64,000 bases of DNA from Jiella marina (GTDB lineage: Bacteria; Pseudomonadota; Alphaproteobacteria; Rhizobiales; Rhizobiaceae), in assembly GCF_024359545.1 (NCBI RefSeq), contig NZ_JAKQZG010000005.1:124001-188000 (forward strand). The letters run 5' to 3'. A program made the translations under genes and the position numbers. The notes under the pieces were generated by a model. The model had not been told where the DNA came from, made no database searches, and was given only the letters and a program-made list of their open reading frames with translations. This document shows positions 1 to 8,363 of the stretch, piece by piece. Position 1 is the first letter of the stretch. Each line of letters starts with the position of its first letter.

Positions 1-1903
1 CGTAATTCGCCTGGTCGTAACCCTCGCCGCCGTCCATGTCGTCGGCGCCGGCGCCGCCGTTCAGGATGTCGTTGCCGCCATGGCCGCGAAGGATGTCGGC
101 GCCGCTTCCACCGATCAGCGTGTCATTGCCCTCATTTGCAAGGTCCTCGAACAGGACCGGCAGGGTGATGGACAGCGTGTATCCGCCGGTGAAGACGCCG
201 CGGGAAAGCGCATCGTCGACGGTGATGTAGTACCAGCCCGGCTCGTTGATGCCGAAGGAGATGTAGGGATCTTCGGAGCCGGGATCGCCTTGGGCCCCCG
301 TCATGTCCTGGCGCGAGCCGGGGTCGGCGGCGGATTCGTCGCTGGCCGCCAGGGGTGTGCCATTGGCATCGAAGAGTTCGATCAGGGCATCGAGACCCTG
401 GAAAGAGGCGTTGTCGACATCGATAATCATGATGCCGGGAGCCGCAACATAGATCCTGAAGGCGTCGAGACCGTTATTGTCCGCGGTCACCACGGCGCTG
501 ACATGCGGATTGGTGTCGCTCAGGAACACGTTGGGACTGGAGACGGTCCCGATATAGGGCGTGAGATCGAAGGCCGTCTGCGGCGTGTTGATCGGCTGAC
601 CGAACGGCACATTGACGAAGCCCGGACCTTCATAGCCCTGAACGCTGCGGCGATCGCCGAGGAGAACGTCATTGCCGGCTCCGCCGCGAAGGACGTCGGA
701 GCCCTCGCGGCCGTTCAGAACGTCGTTGCCGTCATTTCCGACAAGAACGTTGTTGGCCTGGTTGCCATCGATCCAGTCATTGCCCGAACCGCCATTGGCG
801 TTCTCGATCAGGGAACGCGTGTCGCCTTGGTAGAGAAGGGCGTTAAACACGTTGCCCTGGGAAATCAGCGCTTCTCCGGGTTCGACACCCACCTGAATGG
901 GGCGCTGATGCGTCACGGCCCGCTGGGCCGGGTCCATGCGCGACGACTCGCCGGGCGCGAGATCGATATGCAGGGCGGTGGAGTAGTTCGACATGTCGTA
1001 AGTGTCGATGCCACCGCCGTCCCAGATCGTCAGGAAGATCTTGTTGCTGTCGAAGCTGGTGTCGCCGGCCCCCGGCAGCCCCTGTCCGACGCCGTTGACG
1101 AACATCTCGCCGGTCGTGGTCGACCAGCTGTAGACGGTGTTCGTCGCGTTGGTGGTGAAGTCCGCTCCGTACAGATGCTGCAGGGCTGCGATGTCGAGCA
1201 TCATCAGCGTCTGGGGAAAGCCGTATCGTTCCGTCTGGTAGCCGGATCTGAGAAACACGTTCGGACTGCTCGAATAGGTCATCACCGAATAGTCGAGCGA
1301 GTTCCGCCAGGCCGGAATCACGTAATCCGGTCCGCGGTCATTCAGGCCATGGTCGGCCCGATGGCCGTGCTTCAGGCCGAGCGCGTGGCCGATCTCGTGG
1401 ATATGCGTGGCCCAGGCGAAATTCCCGGCGCGCGGGTCCTGATACTGTCCGCCCTGCGTTCCGAAGATCACGTCGCCCGACGCCTGATCCGAGGGATCGG
1501 CGGGGTCGGGAAACATGGCGAAGGCCGTCGGGATCGGGTTGGCGTTGATCTCGCCCTGGCTGTCGGAGACGCTGAAGGCCTCGGCAAGGACCATGGTCGT
1601 CGGTGATGTCGGATTGGCGACATAATTGAGCGGGATCGTCGCGACATCGGTGAACGAGCCGTAGGTGAAGGCGATGGGGGAGGCTGCGGATGGATCGCTG
1701 TCACCGAGGATGTAGCGGACGGCAAACTGCTGAGCGGCATTGAGTTCGTTGAGGCCGCCGAAACTGAACCGGTAATTCGGACCGAAGTCCGAAATATCGT
1801 CGGCGAAACTGTAGGTGATGGGGCCGGTCCAGCGGGTCCCGAAGAGGACCCCATCCACGAAGAGGTTGCCCGTGAAGGTCGAATAGACGGCACTCGCAGT
1901 CAT
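1..1903 (-). CDS. Serralysin-like M10 metalloprotease with RTX repeats (partial, C-terminus off the window)
   Basis: Secreted zinc metalloprotease; 634 codons are visible and no stop occurs before the window edge. The catalytic motif HEIGHALGLKH lies at residues 169-179 (zinc ligands H169, H173, H179), followed by a Met-turn SVMTYSS. Domains in order: M10 catalytic region (about 1-270), a first RTX block of GGxGxD-type nonapeptides (about 368-414), a beta-rich stretch resembling a pre-peptidase C-terminal (PPC) domain (about 430-570), and a second RTX block running off the edge (588 on). There is no N-terminal signal peptide, as expected for type I secretion with a C-terminal signal, which is not visible here. 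The ATG at 1903 is preceded by GAGAGG at a good distance. Substrate is unknown. The family call is firm. Confidence 0.9.
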   Translation of the reverse strand, partial: MTASAVYSTFTGNLFVDGVLFGTRWTGPITYSFADDISDFGPNYRFSFGGLNELNAAQQFAVRYILGDSDPSAASPIAFTYGSFTDVATIPLNYVANPTSPTTMVLAEAFSVSDSQGEINANPIPTAFAMFPDPADPSDQASGDVIFGTQGGQYQDPRAGNFAWATHIHEIGHALGLKHGHRADHGLNDRGPDYVIPAWRNSLDYSVMTYSSSPNVFLRSGYQTERYGFPQTLMMLDIAALQHLYGADFTTNATNTVYSWSTTTGEMFVNGVGQGLPGAGDTSFDSNKIFLTIWDGGGIDTYDMSNYSTALHIDLAPGESSRMDPAQRAVTHQRPIQVGVEPGEALISQGNVFNALLYQGDTRSLIENANGGSGNDWIDGNQANNVLVGNDGNDVLNGREGSDVLRGGAGNDVLLGDRRSVQGYEGPGFVNVPFGQPINTPQTAFDLTPYIGTVSSPNVFLSDTNPHVSAVVTADNNGLDAFRIYVAAPGIMIIDVDNASFQGLDALIELFDANGTPLAASDESAADPGSRQDMTGAQGDPGSEDPYISFGINEPGWYYITVDDALSRGVFTGGYTLSITLPVLFEDLANEGNDTLIGGSGADILRGHGGNDILNGGAGADDMDGGEGYDQANY

Positions 1904-2098
1904 CGTGCAAACCTCTCGATCGTCATTGCCCAAGGCAGGGTCTCATCGACCGAGAAAATTTGTATCCCGTGCACAATCAATAGGAAAGAGCGGACGGCCC
2001 AAAAACTTCCGTTACGAAAACATTTCTGTCGAACGAACGCTCTGATTGCGACGGGTTCCCATAGGCAGACGGTTGCCGATGCGAAGAGGAAGGCTCTT

Positions 2099-2470
2099 TC
2101 AGCTTCTCTCTCCCATACGCCGGTCCAGCCGGTCTTCCAGCCGGCGGAAACCCTCGGCGATCTCCTTGCGAAGGCCGTCGAACTGTTCATAGGTCACGAA
2201 GCGCTCGGCGGCATCGACCCGGTAGTTGTGGAACCGGTCCGTCTGGGTCCCGATCTTCGTGTCGATCGCCATCGCCTGCAACTCGGCCGCGTCGACGCGG
2301 CGGTTGAGCTTGGCGGTCTCCTTTTCGAGTTCGGCCTTCAACTCTCGGACCTGCTGGCTGTTCGACAAGGAGCGCCCGCGCAGGTCGTACCATGCCCCGA
2401 ACAGCGCCGAGATCGTCGTCACGAAGAAGGCCGCGTGGGTCCAGGAGACCGTGATGCCGTCTACCGCCAT
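2099..2470 (-). CDS. Small membrane protein with one TM segment and a coiled coil (phage lysis-cassette type)
   Basis: A 123-residue protein starting MAVDGITVSW. One transmembrane helix lies at about residues 10-27, followed by a strongly charged coiled coil (about 33-65) and a polar C-terminal part ending in an Arg-rich tail. A longer in-frame start exists upstream, but it would overlap the preceding gene. The ATG at 2470 lies just after the stop of the 63-residue membrane protein, so the two are probably co-transcribed. Position behind an endolysin-like peptidase and a holin-like protein suggests a role in lysis or envelope passage (spanin- or holin-accessory-like). That role is inferred from context; I recognise no named family. 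Confidence 0.6.
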   Translation of the reverse strand: MAVDGITVSWTHAAFFVTTISALFGAWYDLRGRSLSNSQQVRELKAELEKETAKLNRRVDAAELQAMAIDTKIGTQTDRFHNYRVDAAERFVTYEQFDGLRKEIAEGFRRLEDRLDRRMGERS

Positions 2471-2481
2471 CGTCGCTGGCC

Positions 2482-2673
2482 TCAGGCCTGCCTGTTCTTC
2501 GGCGCGAGATAGACGAGGCCAAAGCCGAGGAGCGCGTTGAACAGACCGAGGCCAAGCCACGCATACCATGGCATGTCGACGCCCTCGGGGACGGTGGCGA
2601 AGACGGTGGTTCCGGTGGCAGCGATCGTGGCGGCCGTGGCTCCGATCGCCTTGGTGACGTTTCCAAGATTCAT
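2482..2673 (-). CDS. Holin-like small membrane protein
   Basis: A 63-residue protein starting MNLGNVTKAIG, with two hydrophobic helices (about 10-27 and 38-56), a short polar turn containing VPEGVDMPW, and a charged tail APKNRQA. The size and two-helix plan fit phage holins, and it sits in the same operon as an M15 peptidase. The start is well supported: an AAGGAG ribosome site lies 7 bases upstream. The first codons (MNLG) and the ribosome site closely match those of the tailspike gene at 5049, a sign that the junction sequence was duplicated. Holin function is inferred from size, topology and neighbours. Confidence 0.6.
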   Translation of the reverse strand: MNLGNVTKAIGATAATIAATGTTVFATVPEGVDMPWYAWLGLGLFNALLGFGLVYLAPKNRQA

Positions 2674-2681
2674 CAGCTTTC

Positions 2682-2975
2682 TCCTTTCTTCACAGTCTTG
2701 CGGCCTGGACACGCGTCCTATCGTGGTTTCGGGCACGGCCAAGGGAGAGCCAGCCTTCGGCTTCCCCGGCTTCCCTCACAGAATGCCGGATTTCTGGGAC
2801 GTTTCGATGGGAGAGCGGGTTTCACCCGTCGCGGTTTCACCCCTCGACGGGCAGGGCATATGCATGCGAAAGCCGCGCCCGCGGTGATCCCCAGCGCAAC
2901 GGATTGCGCTGGGGATCCAAATCGATTGATCGCGATGCCGCGGGAGTCATGGTATAATCTGACCCGCCGCGGATG
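2682..2975 (-). pseudogene. Degenerate copy of the 3' end of the M15 peptidase gene
   Basis: Between the tailspike stop and the holin-like gene lies a broken copy of the last third of the peptidase gene at 5066-5803. Recognisable pieces are LRRIRGG, LDPQRNPLRW, PRARLSHA and, in another frame, a nucleotide stretch equal to the parent over the codons for WLSLGRAR. The copy ends with the parent's stop codon and its ribosome site. Frame changes and substitutions destroy the HSWGIAIDFD and DWMH motifs, so it cannot encode an active enzyme. It looks like the scar of a duplication that accompanied insertion of the tailspike gene. Confidence 0.8.
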
Positions 2976-2988
2976 CGGCGGAGCTCGA

Positions 2989-5049
2989 TCAAGCTGCGAT
3001 CGTGCCGTCCGCAAAACGCCAATCTGTTCCGTCCGATATCACGGGACGATAATTGCGATCTGTAACCACGACCATTTGACCGGCTGGGTTCGCAGAGCCC
3101 AGTGATGCAAAGCCGACAGCCCTCGGATAGATTGTCCGGTCACCGTCGATGACCTTTGAATTCGCAACCATATAGGCCGCGGTGGGCGGAATGTTTGGTC
3201 CCCAAACATCAGCCAGGCTTCCGAAGTCCATCGCCTTTTCATAGACGTCGCTGCGCAGGGTGTAGAATTCGGTGGTCCCGATTTCGCTTCCGTCCGTGTT
3301 CGAGATGAATCGGTTGCTGACGCCCGTGACTGCCTTTTCAGTCCCTGTCGAGGTGTTGCCGTAAATGACCTGAGAGGAGAGCGTCGCATTCGACTTGGAT
3401 CCGTAGTCCGACCGAAGCGCTCTTATGTTGTGCTCGAAAGAAGCGAACGCTGCTGGCGTTCGACCTGTGTAATCTTCGACGATGGCCCGCAGATTGGCGC
3501 CGCTCGCTTGATGGCGAATGGCATTGGTGACATTGAGTGCGCCCGTCAGGTCCACCCAGTCCTTGTGCGTCGTGGCGGTCGGCTCGTTGGTCGAGTCGAC
3601 GAAGATGTCCGCGTCCGAGGTGATGTTGGAGCCGGTTGACTTGTTGTAAATCCGGATGCCGTTGCCGATGAAGGTGTTCCCCTTCATGAAGATCTGGAAA
3701 TTGTCGATATTGAGATTGCTGTCTGCAGCGTCCCTGTCCTCGATCAAAATCGAGCATGAGCAGTCATCGTCGGCGTTGTAGTATCCCATATCCGAGAACA
3801 TGTTGTCATTGATTTTGACGTAGTTCGCGGACTCGACATAGACCACAGATGGATTATCAATTCCCGTGATGTTTCGATCTTCTCGCGTCTGGTAGCAGTA
3901 GTTTTCAAAGATCTGGACTTCGGCATGGTGATATAGGCGGATACCATAGCGGCGATTATTGACGTGGTTCTGGGCAATGACGGCGCCCGGCTCGCCTCGG
4001 TCGTAGGAACCGGTGTTGAAGTCATGCTGGACCACGATCCCGTCGAGGCAGTTGACCACGACGTTTGCAGTGCATGTCACCCCCTCAGGGCCATCTTTTT
4101 GTGTGCGTGGATCCCAGAACCACAGGCCGCGACGGAACCAGTCATTGACGTAATTATGGTGCGCATACGAGCCGTAACATTCTTCAAAGGTGATGGCCGA
4201 AAGCGAGGTGGTCGCATCACCGGTAATGTTCGTGTTGCTGTAATTTGTTCCGTTAAACCAGCAGTCGTGAACAACGGGCTGGCAAAGTCCACGGATATAG
4301 ATGCAGTCCTTCCAGAGCCCCCGCTTTGTCGTGCTGCCTGAAGCGCCGCCAGGAACGAAGTGGACGTTCGAAATCTCAACTTGCTGCTTATTGATGAAGG
4401 ATGGCGCGTAACCGGTGCGAAGTTCGATGCCGCGACCGTTGTCGTTGGGAGGATTGGTCTCGTCTTCCACCACGATATAGGAATGGACCGACAAGTCTTT
4501 GATGTTGAAAAACTGCCGCGTCTGATTGGCGGTCAGTTTCAGGAAGCCCTCATCGTTATCCGTCGTGAGGGCAATCTTTGTCGTGAATGGACCGTCTCCG
4601 ACGATTGTCAGACCTGTGTGGAATTTCTCTCCTGCCGTGACTGGAGCATCGATCGTCTCTTCGATGACCGAAGAAATCAGGTATTCGCCAGCCGTAATGT
4701 GCAGGGTGCATGAGCCCTTGGTTTTTGCAATTCGCGCAGCGGCCGTCAGTGCTCGCTGGGCTGCTACAGTGTCGTCGGTTACGCCGTCGCCTTTCGCACC
4801 GCACTGTTTGAACGTGATCTCCCCAAACGGTACCCAGTACCCGCCGGCCATTCGGTCTTGGTACATTTCATGAGCAGGCTTTGTCGGTGAGTATTCATAT
4901 GTCGCGTGTCCGCCATCGCCGTCCGCTGCGTAACCCCCGACCTTGATCACCTTGGAGGTCGTGGTCTGATTCACTAGATCGCTGGTGAAATTCAGACACC
5001 AATGTTCATCCTGGGCGACAGATGCCGTGGCGTTTTCACCGAGATTCAT
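2989..5049 (-). CDS. Tailspike-like right-handed beta-helix protein (pectate lyase 3 superfamily)
   Basis: A 686-residue protein. An N-terminal head region (1-75) precedes the pectate-lyase-3 signature GAKGDGVTDDT at residues 84-94, followed by a long run of short beta-strand repeats with many Asn, Gly and aromatic residues, typical of a parallel beta-helix. The C-terminal part ends with VISDGTDWRFADGTIAA. Proteins of this type are phage tailspikes or depolymerases that bind or cut surface polysaccharide, or secreted polysaccharide lyases. There is no signal peptide, which favours a phage-type role. Base composition is visibly more AT-rich than the flanks. Start ATG 5049 has AAGGAG upstream, 16 bases after the peptidase stop. 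The substrate cannot be told. Confidence 0.75.
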   Translation of the reverse strand: MNLGENATASVAQDEHWCLNFTSDLVNQTTTSKVIKVGGYAADGDGGHATYEYSPTKPAHEMYQDRMAGGYWVPFGEITFKQCGAKGDGVTDDTVAAQRALTAAARIAKTKGSCTLHITAGEYLISSVIEETIDAPVTAGEKFHTGLTIVGDGPFTTKIALTTDNDEGFLKLTANQTRQFFNIKDLSVHSYIVVEDETNPPNDNGRGIELRTGYAPSFINKQQVEISNVHFVPGGASGSTTKRGLWKDCIYIRGLCQPVVHDCWFNGTNYSNTNITGDATTSLSAITFEECYGSYAHHNYVNDWFRRGLWFWDPRTQKDGPEGVTCTANVVVNCLDGIVVQHDFNTGSYDRGEPGAVIAQNHVNNRRYGIRLYHHAEVQIFENYCYQTREDRNITGIDNPSVVYVESANYVKINDNMFSDMGYYNADDDCSCSILIEDRDAADSNLNIDNFQIFMKGNTFIGNGIRIYNKSTGSNITSDADIFVDSTNEPTATTHKDWVDLTGALNVTNAIRHQASGANLRAIVEDYTGRTPAAFASFEHNIRALRSDYGSKSNATLSSQVIYGNTSTGTEKAVTGVSNRFISNTDGSEIGTTEFYTLRSDVYEKAMDFGSLADVWGPNIPPTAAYMVANSKVIDGDRTIYPRAVGFASLGSANPAGQMVVVTDRNYRPVISDGTDWRFADGTIAA

Positions 5050-5065
5050 GAGCTTTCTCCTTTTT

Positions 5066-5803
5066 TCAAAGTCTTACGGCCTGGACATGCATCCAGTCGT
5101 AGTTTCGGGCACGGCCAAGGGAGAGCCAGCCTTCGGCCTCCCAGGCCTGCCAGAAGGGCAGGGCGTCGGCATGCGAGAGCCGCGCCCGCGGCGCATTCCA
5201 GCGCAGCTGATTGCGCTCGGGGTCGAAATCGATCGCGATACCCCAGGAATGCATGGAATAACGGGACCCGCCGCGCATGCGCCGGACGTTCAGCGATCCG
5301 CCGAAGAGATCGAGGCCAAGCGCGGCGCGCTCGCTTGCCGAATAGGTCTCGGCGACAAGCCGAAGGACCCGTTCCGCCGAACCCGCGATCTTCTCATGGA
5401 GGGTCATGCGGCGGATGCGCGTCCATTTCGACCAGGCGAGAACCATGTCGAACGGGATCTCGATCGGGGTCTGGCGCGTGCCGACCGCCCCGAAATAGGC
5501 AGAGACCTCGTTCTGGCGGGGCCACCGATTGATTGTGGGCGAGGCCAGGTCGATGCGCTGGATGGCGTCCTCGGGAGGATCGCGCCTTTCCACGGCCTCC
5601 GCCGTCTCCTCATCGACGCGGCTCGCCAATTGGCGAAGTGCGGCGACCACCGCCTCGTCGGCCATCCCGTCGACCGGCAGACCTCGGGCTTCTTCAAAAC
5701 CCCTGAGCGCCGCGATCGTCAGCGGCCCGACGATGCCGTCGATCGGCCCGCAGGCAAAGCCATGGGCGGTCAGCCGGCTTTGCAGCCATGCCTCAAATGT
5801 CAT
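5066..5803 (-). CDS. M15-type peptidoglycan peptidase with N-terminal peptidoglycan-binding domain (endolysin-like)
   Basis: A 245-residue protein. Residues 1-60 form a peptidoglycan-binding domain (GPIDGIVGPLTIAALRGF); the C-terminal catalytic half carries the M15/VanY zinc signature, SMHSWGIAIDFD with H185 and D192, and DWMH with H239. It would cleave a peptide bond in peptidoglycan stems or cross-links. No signal peptide is present, so export would need a holin or pre-made lesion, as for phage endolysins. Start ATG 5803 is chosen because GGGAG precedes it and the peptidoglycan-binding domain begins at once; a longer in-frame start at 5899 would read through two terminator hairpins. It heads the island operon. 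Confidence 0.82.
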   Translation of the reverse strand: MTFEAWLQSRLTAHGFACGPIDGIVGPLTIAALRGFEEARGLPVDGMADEAVVAALRQLASRVDEETAEAVERRDPPEDAIQRIDLASPTINRWPRQNEVSAYFGAVGTRQTPIEIPFDMVLAWSKWTRIRRMTLHEKIAGSAERVLRLVAETYSASERAALGLDLFGGSLNVRRMRGGSRYSMHSWGIAIDFDPERNQLRWNAPRARLSHADALPFWQAWEAEGWLSLGRARNYDWMHVQAVRL

Positions 5804-5823
5804 CCTGAACTCCCATGAAAGAA

Positions 5824-5845
5824 CCCGGCCGCTGAGCGCAACCGG
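5824..5845 (-). terminator. Hairpin followed by a T-rich stretch, minus strand
   Basis: Read on the minus strand, arms CCCGG and CCGGG are separated by 12 bases and followed by TTCTTTC. It lies downstream of a second, stronger hairpin and just upstream of the peptidase start. It could be the second of tandem terminators or part of the peptidase leader. Confidence 0.45.
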
Positions 5846-5848
5846 GCA

Positions 5849-5875
5849 CAAAAAAAGCCGCCTCGAAGGACGGCT
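5849..5875 (-). terminator. Intrinsic terminator upstream of the M15 peptidase gene
   Basis: On the minus strand a seven-pair stem (AGCCGTC with GGCGGCT, one G-T pair) with a TTCG core in the loop is followed by seven T residues, a textbook intrinsic terminator. It ends about 45 bases before the peptidase start, so it either stops transcripts entering the island from upstream or attenuates the island's own leader RNA. Confidence 0.7.
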
Positions 5876-6235
5876 CTGGCGAACAAGAAATTTCAACACA
5901 CGCGGTTCACGACCGGCAGAGGCCGAGATGGGAACAGTCCATCCCGATTGGCGAACGCATCACGTTGGGAGCCCAGGGGAACGGTAAACCGGAATCTCGT
6001 ATGTTCACCTTTTGTACTTGATTCACCGTGACGGGTCAAGTGCCATTTTTACGGATGAGGCTGCCGCCAGAGACGCTCGCATTCATCTGATGTTTCGCAC
6101 GACCGGTTCAGCAGGCAGTTCACGCTGGCGGGTCATTGACCTCAGGACCGTCGCGATTCATCACACGTTCTAGAACCATCGAGTCCAACCCTCGGCGAAT
6201 GTGCTGAGGGGCAGGCTTTCAGGGAAGGGGCCACA
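5876..6235. other. Intergenic stretch between the phage-like island and gph
   Basis: About 360 bases between divergent genes. No convincing reading frame, tRNA or repeat is visible. It should hold the gph promoter and perhaps the right boundary of the phage-like island; I could not identify a core attachment sequence. Confidence 0.5.
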
Positions 6236-6934
6236 TTGAGCAACCAGGTGATTCCGACGGTCGTCTTCGACCTCGACGGCACGCTCGTCGATACCGCGCC
6301 CGATCTTGCCGAGGCTCTCAACCATTGTCTGGGCCATGCCGGACTCGGGGCCGATGCGCTGAATGTCGTCCGGCCGCATGCGGGGCATGGCGCACGGGCG
6401 ATGCTTGCGGCGGCCTATGAGCGACGGGGTCTGGATCTCGACGAGCCGGAGATGCAGGCCGCGCTGGAGCGCTTTCTGGCCTACTATGAAGACCATATCG
6501 CCGATCAGTCGCAGCCCTTCCCGGGTGTCGTGGCAGCGATGGATCGTCTGTCGGGTGCGGGCTTCAATATGGCTGTCTGCACCAACAAGCGCGAACGCCT
6601 TTCCCATCTTCTTCTTGAAGCGCTCGGCCTTTCGGACCGGTTCGTGGCGATTTGCGGCGCCGATACGGTGAAGCGGCGCAAGCCCCATCACGACCACCTC
6701 CTGGAGACGGTTGCCCGCGCGCAGGGCCGAGCCGGCGCGTCGGTAATGATCGGTGATTCGGCCGCCGATATCGAAGCCGCGGCCGGCGCCGATGTTGCCT
6801 CCATTCTGGTGGATTTCGGCTATGGGCCCGAAGCGGCCGTGCGACGGAAGGCCACGATCGAGATCGAAGACTATCGACAGCTGGATGCCGACCTCGTGGA
6901 AAGCCTGATCGACCGCCGCTATTCGCGCCTTTGA
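6236..6934 (+). CDS. gph: HAD-family phosphatase, probable phosphoglycolate phosphatase
   Basis: A 232-residue HAD subfamily IA hydrolase. Motif I VVFDLDGTLVDT carries the nucleophile D12 and D14; motif II is VCTNK; the Lys motif is VKRRKP; motif III MIGDSAADIEAA. A helical cap domain lies between motifs I and II. The expected reaction is hydrolysis of 2-phosphoglycolate arising from DNA repair or oxygenation; other phosphate esters are possible since this subfamily is broad. The start is TTG at 6236 with AAGGGG just upstream. It is a single gene, followed by tRNA-Val. Confidence 0.85.
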   Translation: MSNQVIPTVVFDLDGTLVDTAPDLAEALNHCLGHAGLGADALNVVRPHAGHGARAMLAAAYERRGLDLDEPEMQAALERFLAYYEDHIADQSQPFPGVVAAMDRLSGAGFNMAVCTNKRERLSHLLLEALGLSDRFVAICGADTVKRRKPHHDHLLETVARAQGRAGASVMIGDSAADIEAAAGADVASILVDFGYGPEAAVRRKATIEIEDYRQLDADLVESLIDRRYSRL

Positions 6935-7055
6935 CCGGTCGGACCGTGCAAGGCGTCTGCCGCAAGCGAAGCGATCTTTCGCGCCAGCCGGATTTGATGT
7001 TGACGCCGCGCCCGGTCGCGCCCTATAGGCTCACCACCTTGCCGACCGACGGTTC

Positions 7056-7130
7056 GGGCGCGTAGCTCAGCGGGAGAGCACTTCGTTCACACCGAAGGGG
7101 TCACAGGTTCGATCCCTGTCGCGCCCACCA
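7056..7130 (+). tRNA. tRNA-Val (anticodon CAC)
   Basis: A complete cloverleaf: acceptor arms GGGCGCG and CGCGCCC, D-arm with GCTCAGCGGGAGAGC, anticodon stem CTTCG/CGAAG with loop TTCACAC placing anticodon CAC at 7088-7090, T-arm with GGTTCGATCCC, and an encoded CCA end. CAC decodes GUG valine. tRNA 3' ends are common integration sites, but no duplicated 3' end was seen nearby. Confidence 0.97.
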
Positions 7131-7559
7131 TCGTCCTCAATATCTACAAGCAATCAGACGGATCCGTGCCGTGGCCCTGCGGCCCGCAACGGGTCCTTGT
7201 TGCAATCCTGCTGGCGATCACTCCTCGAAGCACCCTCCCGGCTGGGCCGTAGCGGAACCCGATGGCGAGCCTGCGCTTCTGCCGTTCATTCCATCCCTTG
7301 AAAGACGGTGCTGTGGATCTCGTCGGCTGTGAGTTTGCGACAGCCAGTATCGATCAGACAATTGCATCCCGCAACAGGCTGACAATACAACGAGTGTTTC
7401 TCGTCTTTCTGAAGATCGGAGAACGCATCCGGTTTTTCGTCTGGAACTCTTAAGAAGCAGGCGGATCGATGCCTGCCTTTGCCTGAAGCCGCTTCCTACA
7501 AGTTTCGGACAAGTGCTCAGCCGTAGAAGGAGCATGCACCGAACAATGAAAGAAGCGTT
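7131..7559. other. Intergenic region upstream of flgB
   Basis: About 430 bases between tRNA-Val and flgB. It should hold the flgB operon promoter. A short hairpin, GCAGGC with GCCTGC, lies at about 7457-7475. A 63-codon frame at 7262-7453 lacks homology I can recognise and any good ribosome site. No CtrA box of the TTAA-N7-TTAAC type is present, unlike the upstream regions of the flagellin, fliF and rem. Confidence 0.5.
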
Positions 7560-7940
7560 ATGGACCAGGCCTATCTTTTTGGACTCGCCTCCCAGCGCAA
7601 TTCCTGGCTGACCACCCGTCAGACCGCCGTCGCAGAGAACGTCGCGAATGCCGACACGCCTGGCTACAAGGTCAAGGAGGTCGTGCCCTTCGAGGACGTC
7701 CTGAGCAGCGTGGGCACGCGGATGGTGGCGTCCAACGCCAACCACCTCTCCATGCTGGAGGCGGCTTCCGACGGTGTCGCCCGCGTCGATGCCCATGAAT
7801 GGGGCGTCGAGGCGACCGACAAGAACGTCGTGATCGAAGAAGAGATGCTGAAGGGCAGCGAGGTTACTCGCGCCTACTCGCTCAACACCTCCGTGATGAA
7901 GGCCTTTCATCGCATGATGCTGTCGACGCTGAAGGGCTGA
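7560..7940 (+). CDS. flgB: Flagellar proximal rod protein FlgB
   Basis: A 126-residue rod protein that sits just above the MS ring with FlgC, FlgF and FliE. The N-terminal rod/hook signature is visible as [18 protein letters not shown] (about residues 21-38), and the C-terminal helix ([16 protein letters not shown]) is the expected D0 partner. It is the first gene of a tight operon with flgC, four bases apart. Exported unfolded through the flagellar type III apparatus without a cleaved signal. Confidence 0.96.
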   Translation: MDQAYLFGLASQRNSWLTTRQTAVAENVANADTPGYKVKEVVPFEDVLSSVGTRMVASNANHLSMLEAASDGVARVDAHEWGVEATDKNVVIEEEMLKGSEVTRAYSLNTSVMKAFHRMMLSTLKG

Positions 7941-7944
7941 TAAG

Positions 7945-8361
7945 ATGATCGATCCCATCGTGTCCTCGCTCAAGATCGCGTCGAGCGGCCTTTCGGCCCA
8001 ATCGACGCGCATGCGCGTGGTCTCCGAGAATATCGCCAATGCCAACACGACGGGCGCGACGGCCGGAAGCGATCCCTATCAGCGCAAGACCGTCACCTTC
8101 GCCGCCGAACTGGATCGGATGCTCGGCGCCGATCTCGTCAAGATCGGAGATGTCGGTCGCGACGACAGCCCGTTCATCGTCGAGCACGACCCCGGCAATC
8201 CCGCCGCCAACGCGGATGGCTACGTCAAGACGCCGAACGTGAACATGCTGGTCGAAATGGCCGACATGCGTGAGGCCAACCGCGGCTACGAGTCCAATCT
8301 CCAGGTCATCAAGCAGGCGCGGGAACTCATCAACATGACCATCGATCTTCTGAGGAGCTGA
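7945..8361 (+). CDS. flgC: Flagellar proximal rod protein FlgC
   Basis: A 138-residue rod protein with the family N-terminal motif [20 protein letters not shown] and the C-terminal helix ending [15 protein letters not shown]. Its partners are FlgB, FlgF, FlgG and FliE in the rod. The start ATG lies four bases after the flgB stop and the stop two bases before fliE, so the three are translationally coupled. Length is normal for the family. Confidence 0.96.
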   Translation: MIDPIVSSLKIASSGLSAQSTRMRVVSENIANANTTGATAGSDPYQRKTVTFAAELDRMLGADLVKIGDVGRDDSPFIVEHDPGNPAANADGYVKTPNVNMLVEMADMREANRGYESNLQVIKQARELINMTIDLLRS

Positions 8362-8363
8362 CC

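Noticed and set aside
588-800. Regular short repeats that might suggest a CRISPR or satellite array
   Set aside because: They are the RTX nonapeptide codons of the metalloprotease; no spacers or cas genes are present anywhere in the window.
80-1606. 508-codon open frame on the plus strand
   Set aside because: It is antisense to the M10 metalloprotease, whose minus-strand frame has a zinc motif, RTX repeats and a good ribosome site.
7056-7130. tRNA-Val as integration site for the phage-like island
   Set aside because: The island lies on the other side of gph and no copy of the tRNA 3' end was seen at its edges.
7262-7453. 63-codon ORF upstream of flgB
   Set aside because: No ribosome site, no recognisable sequence and no operon context.
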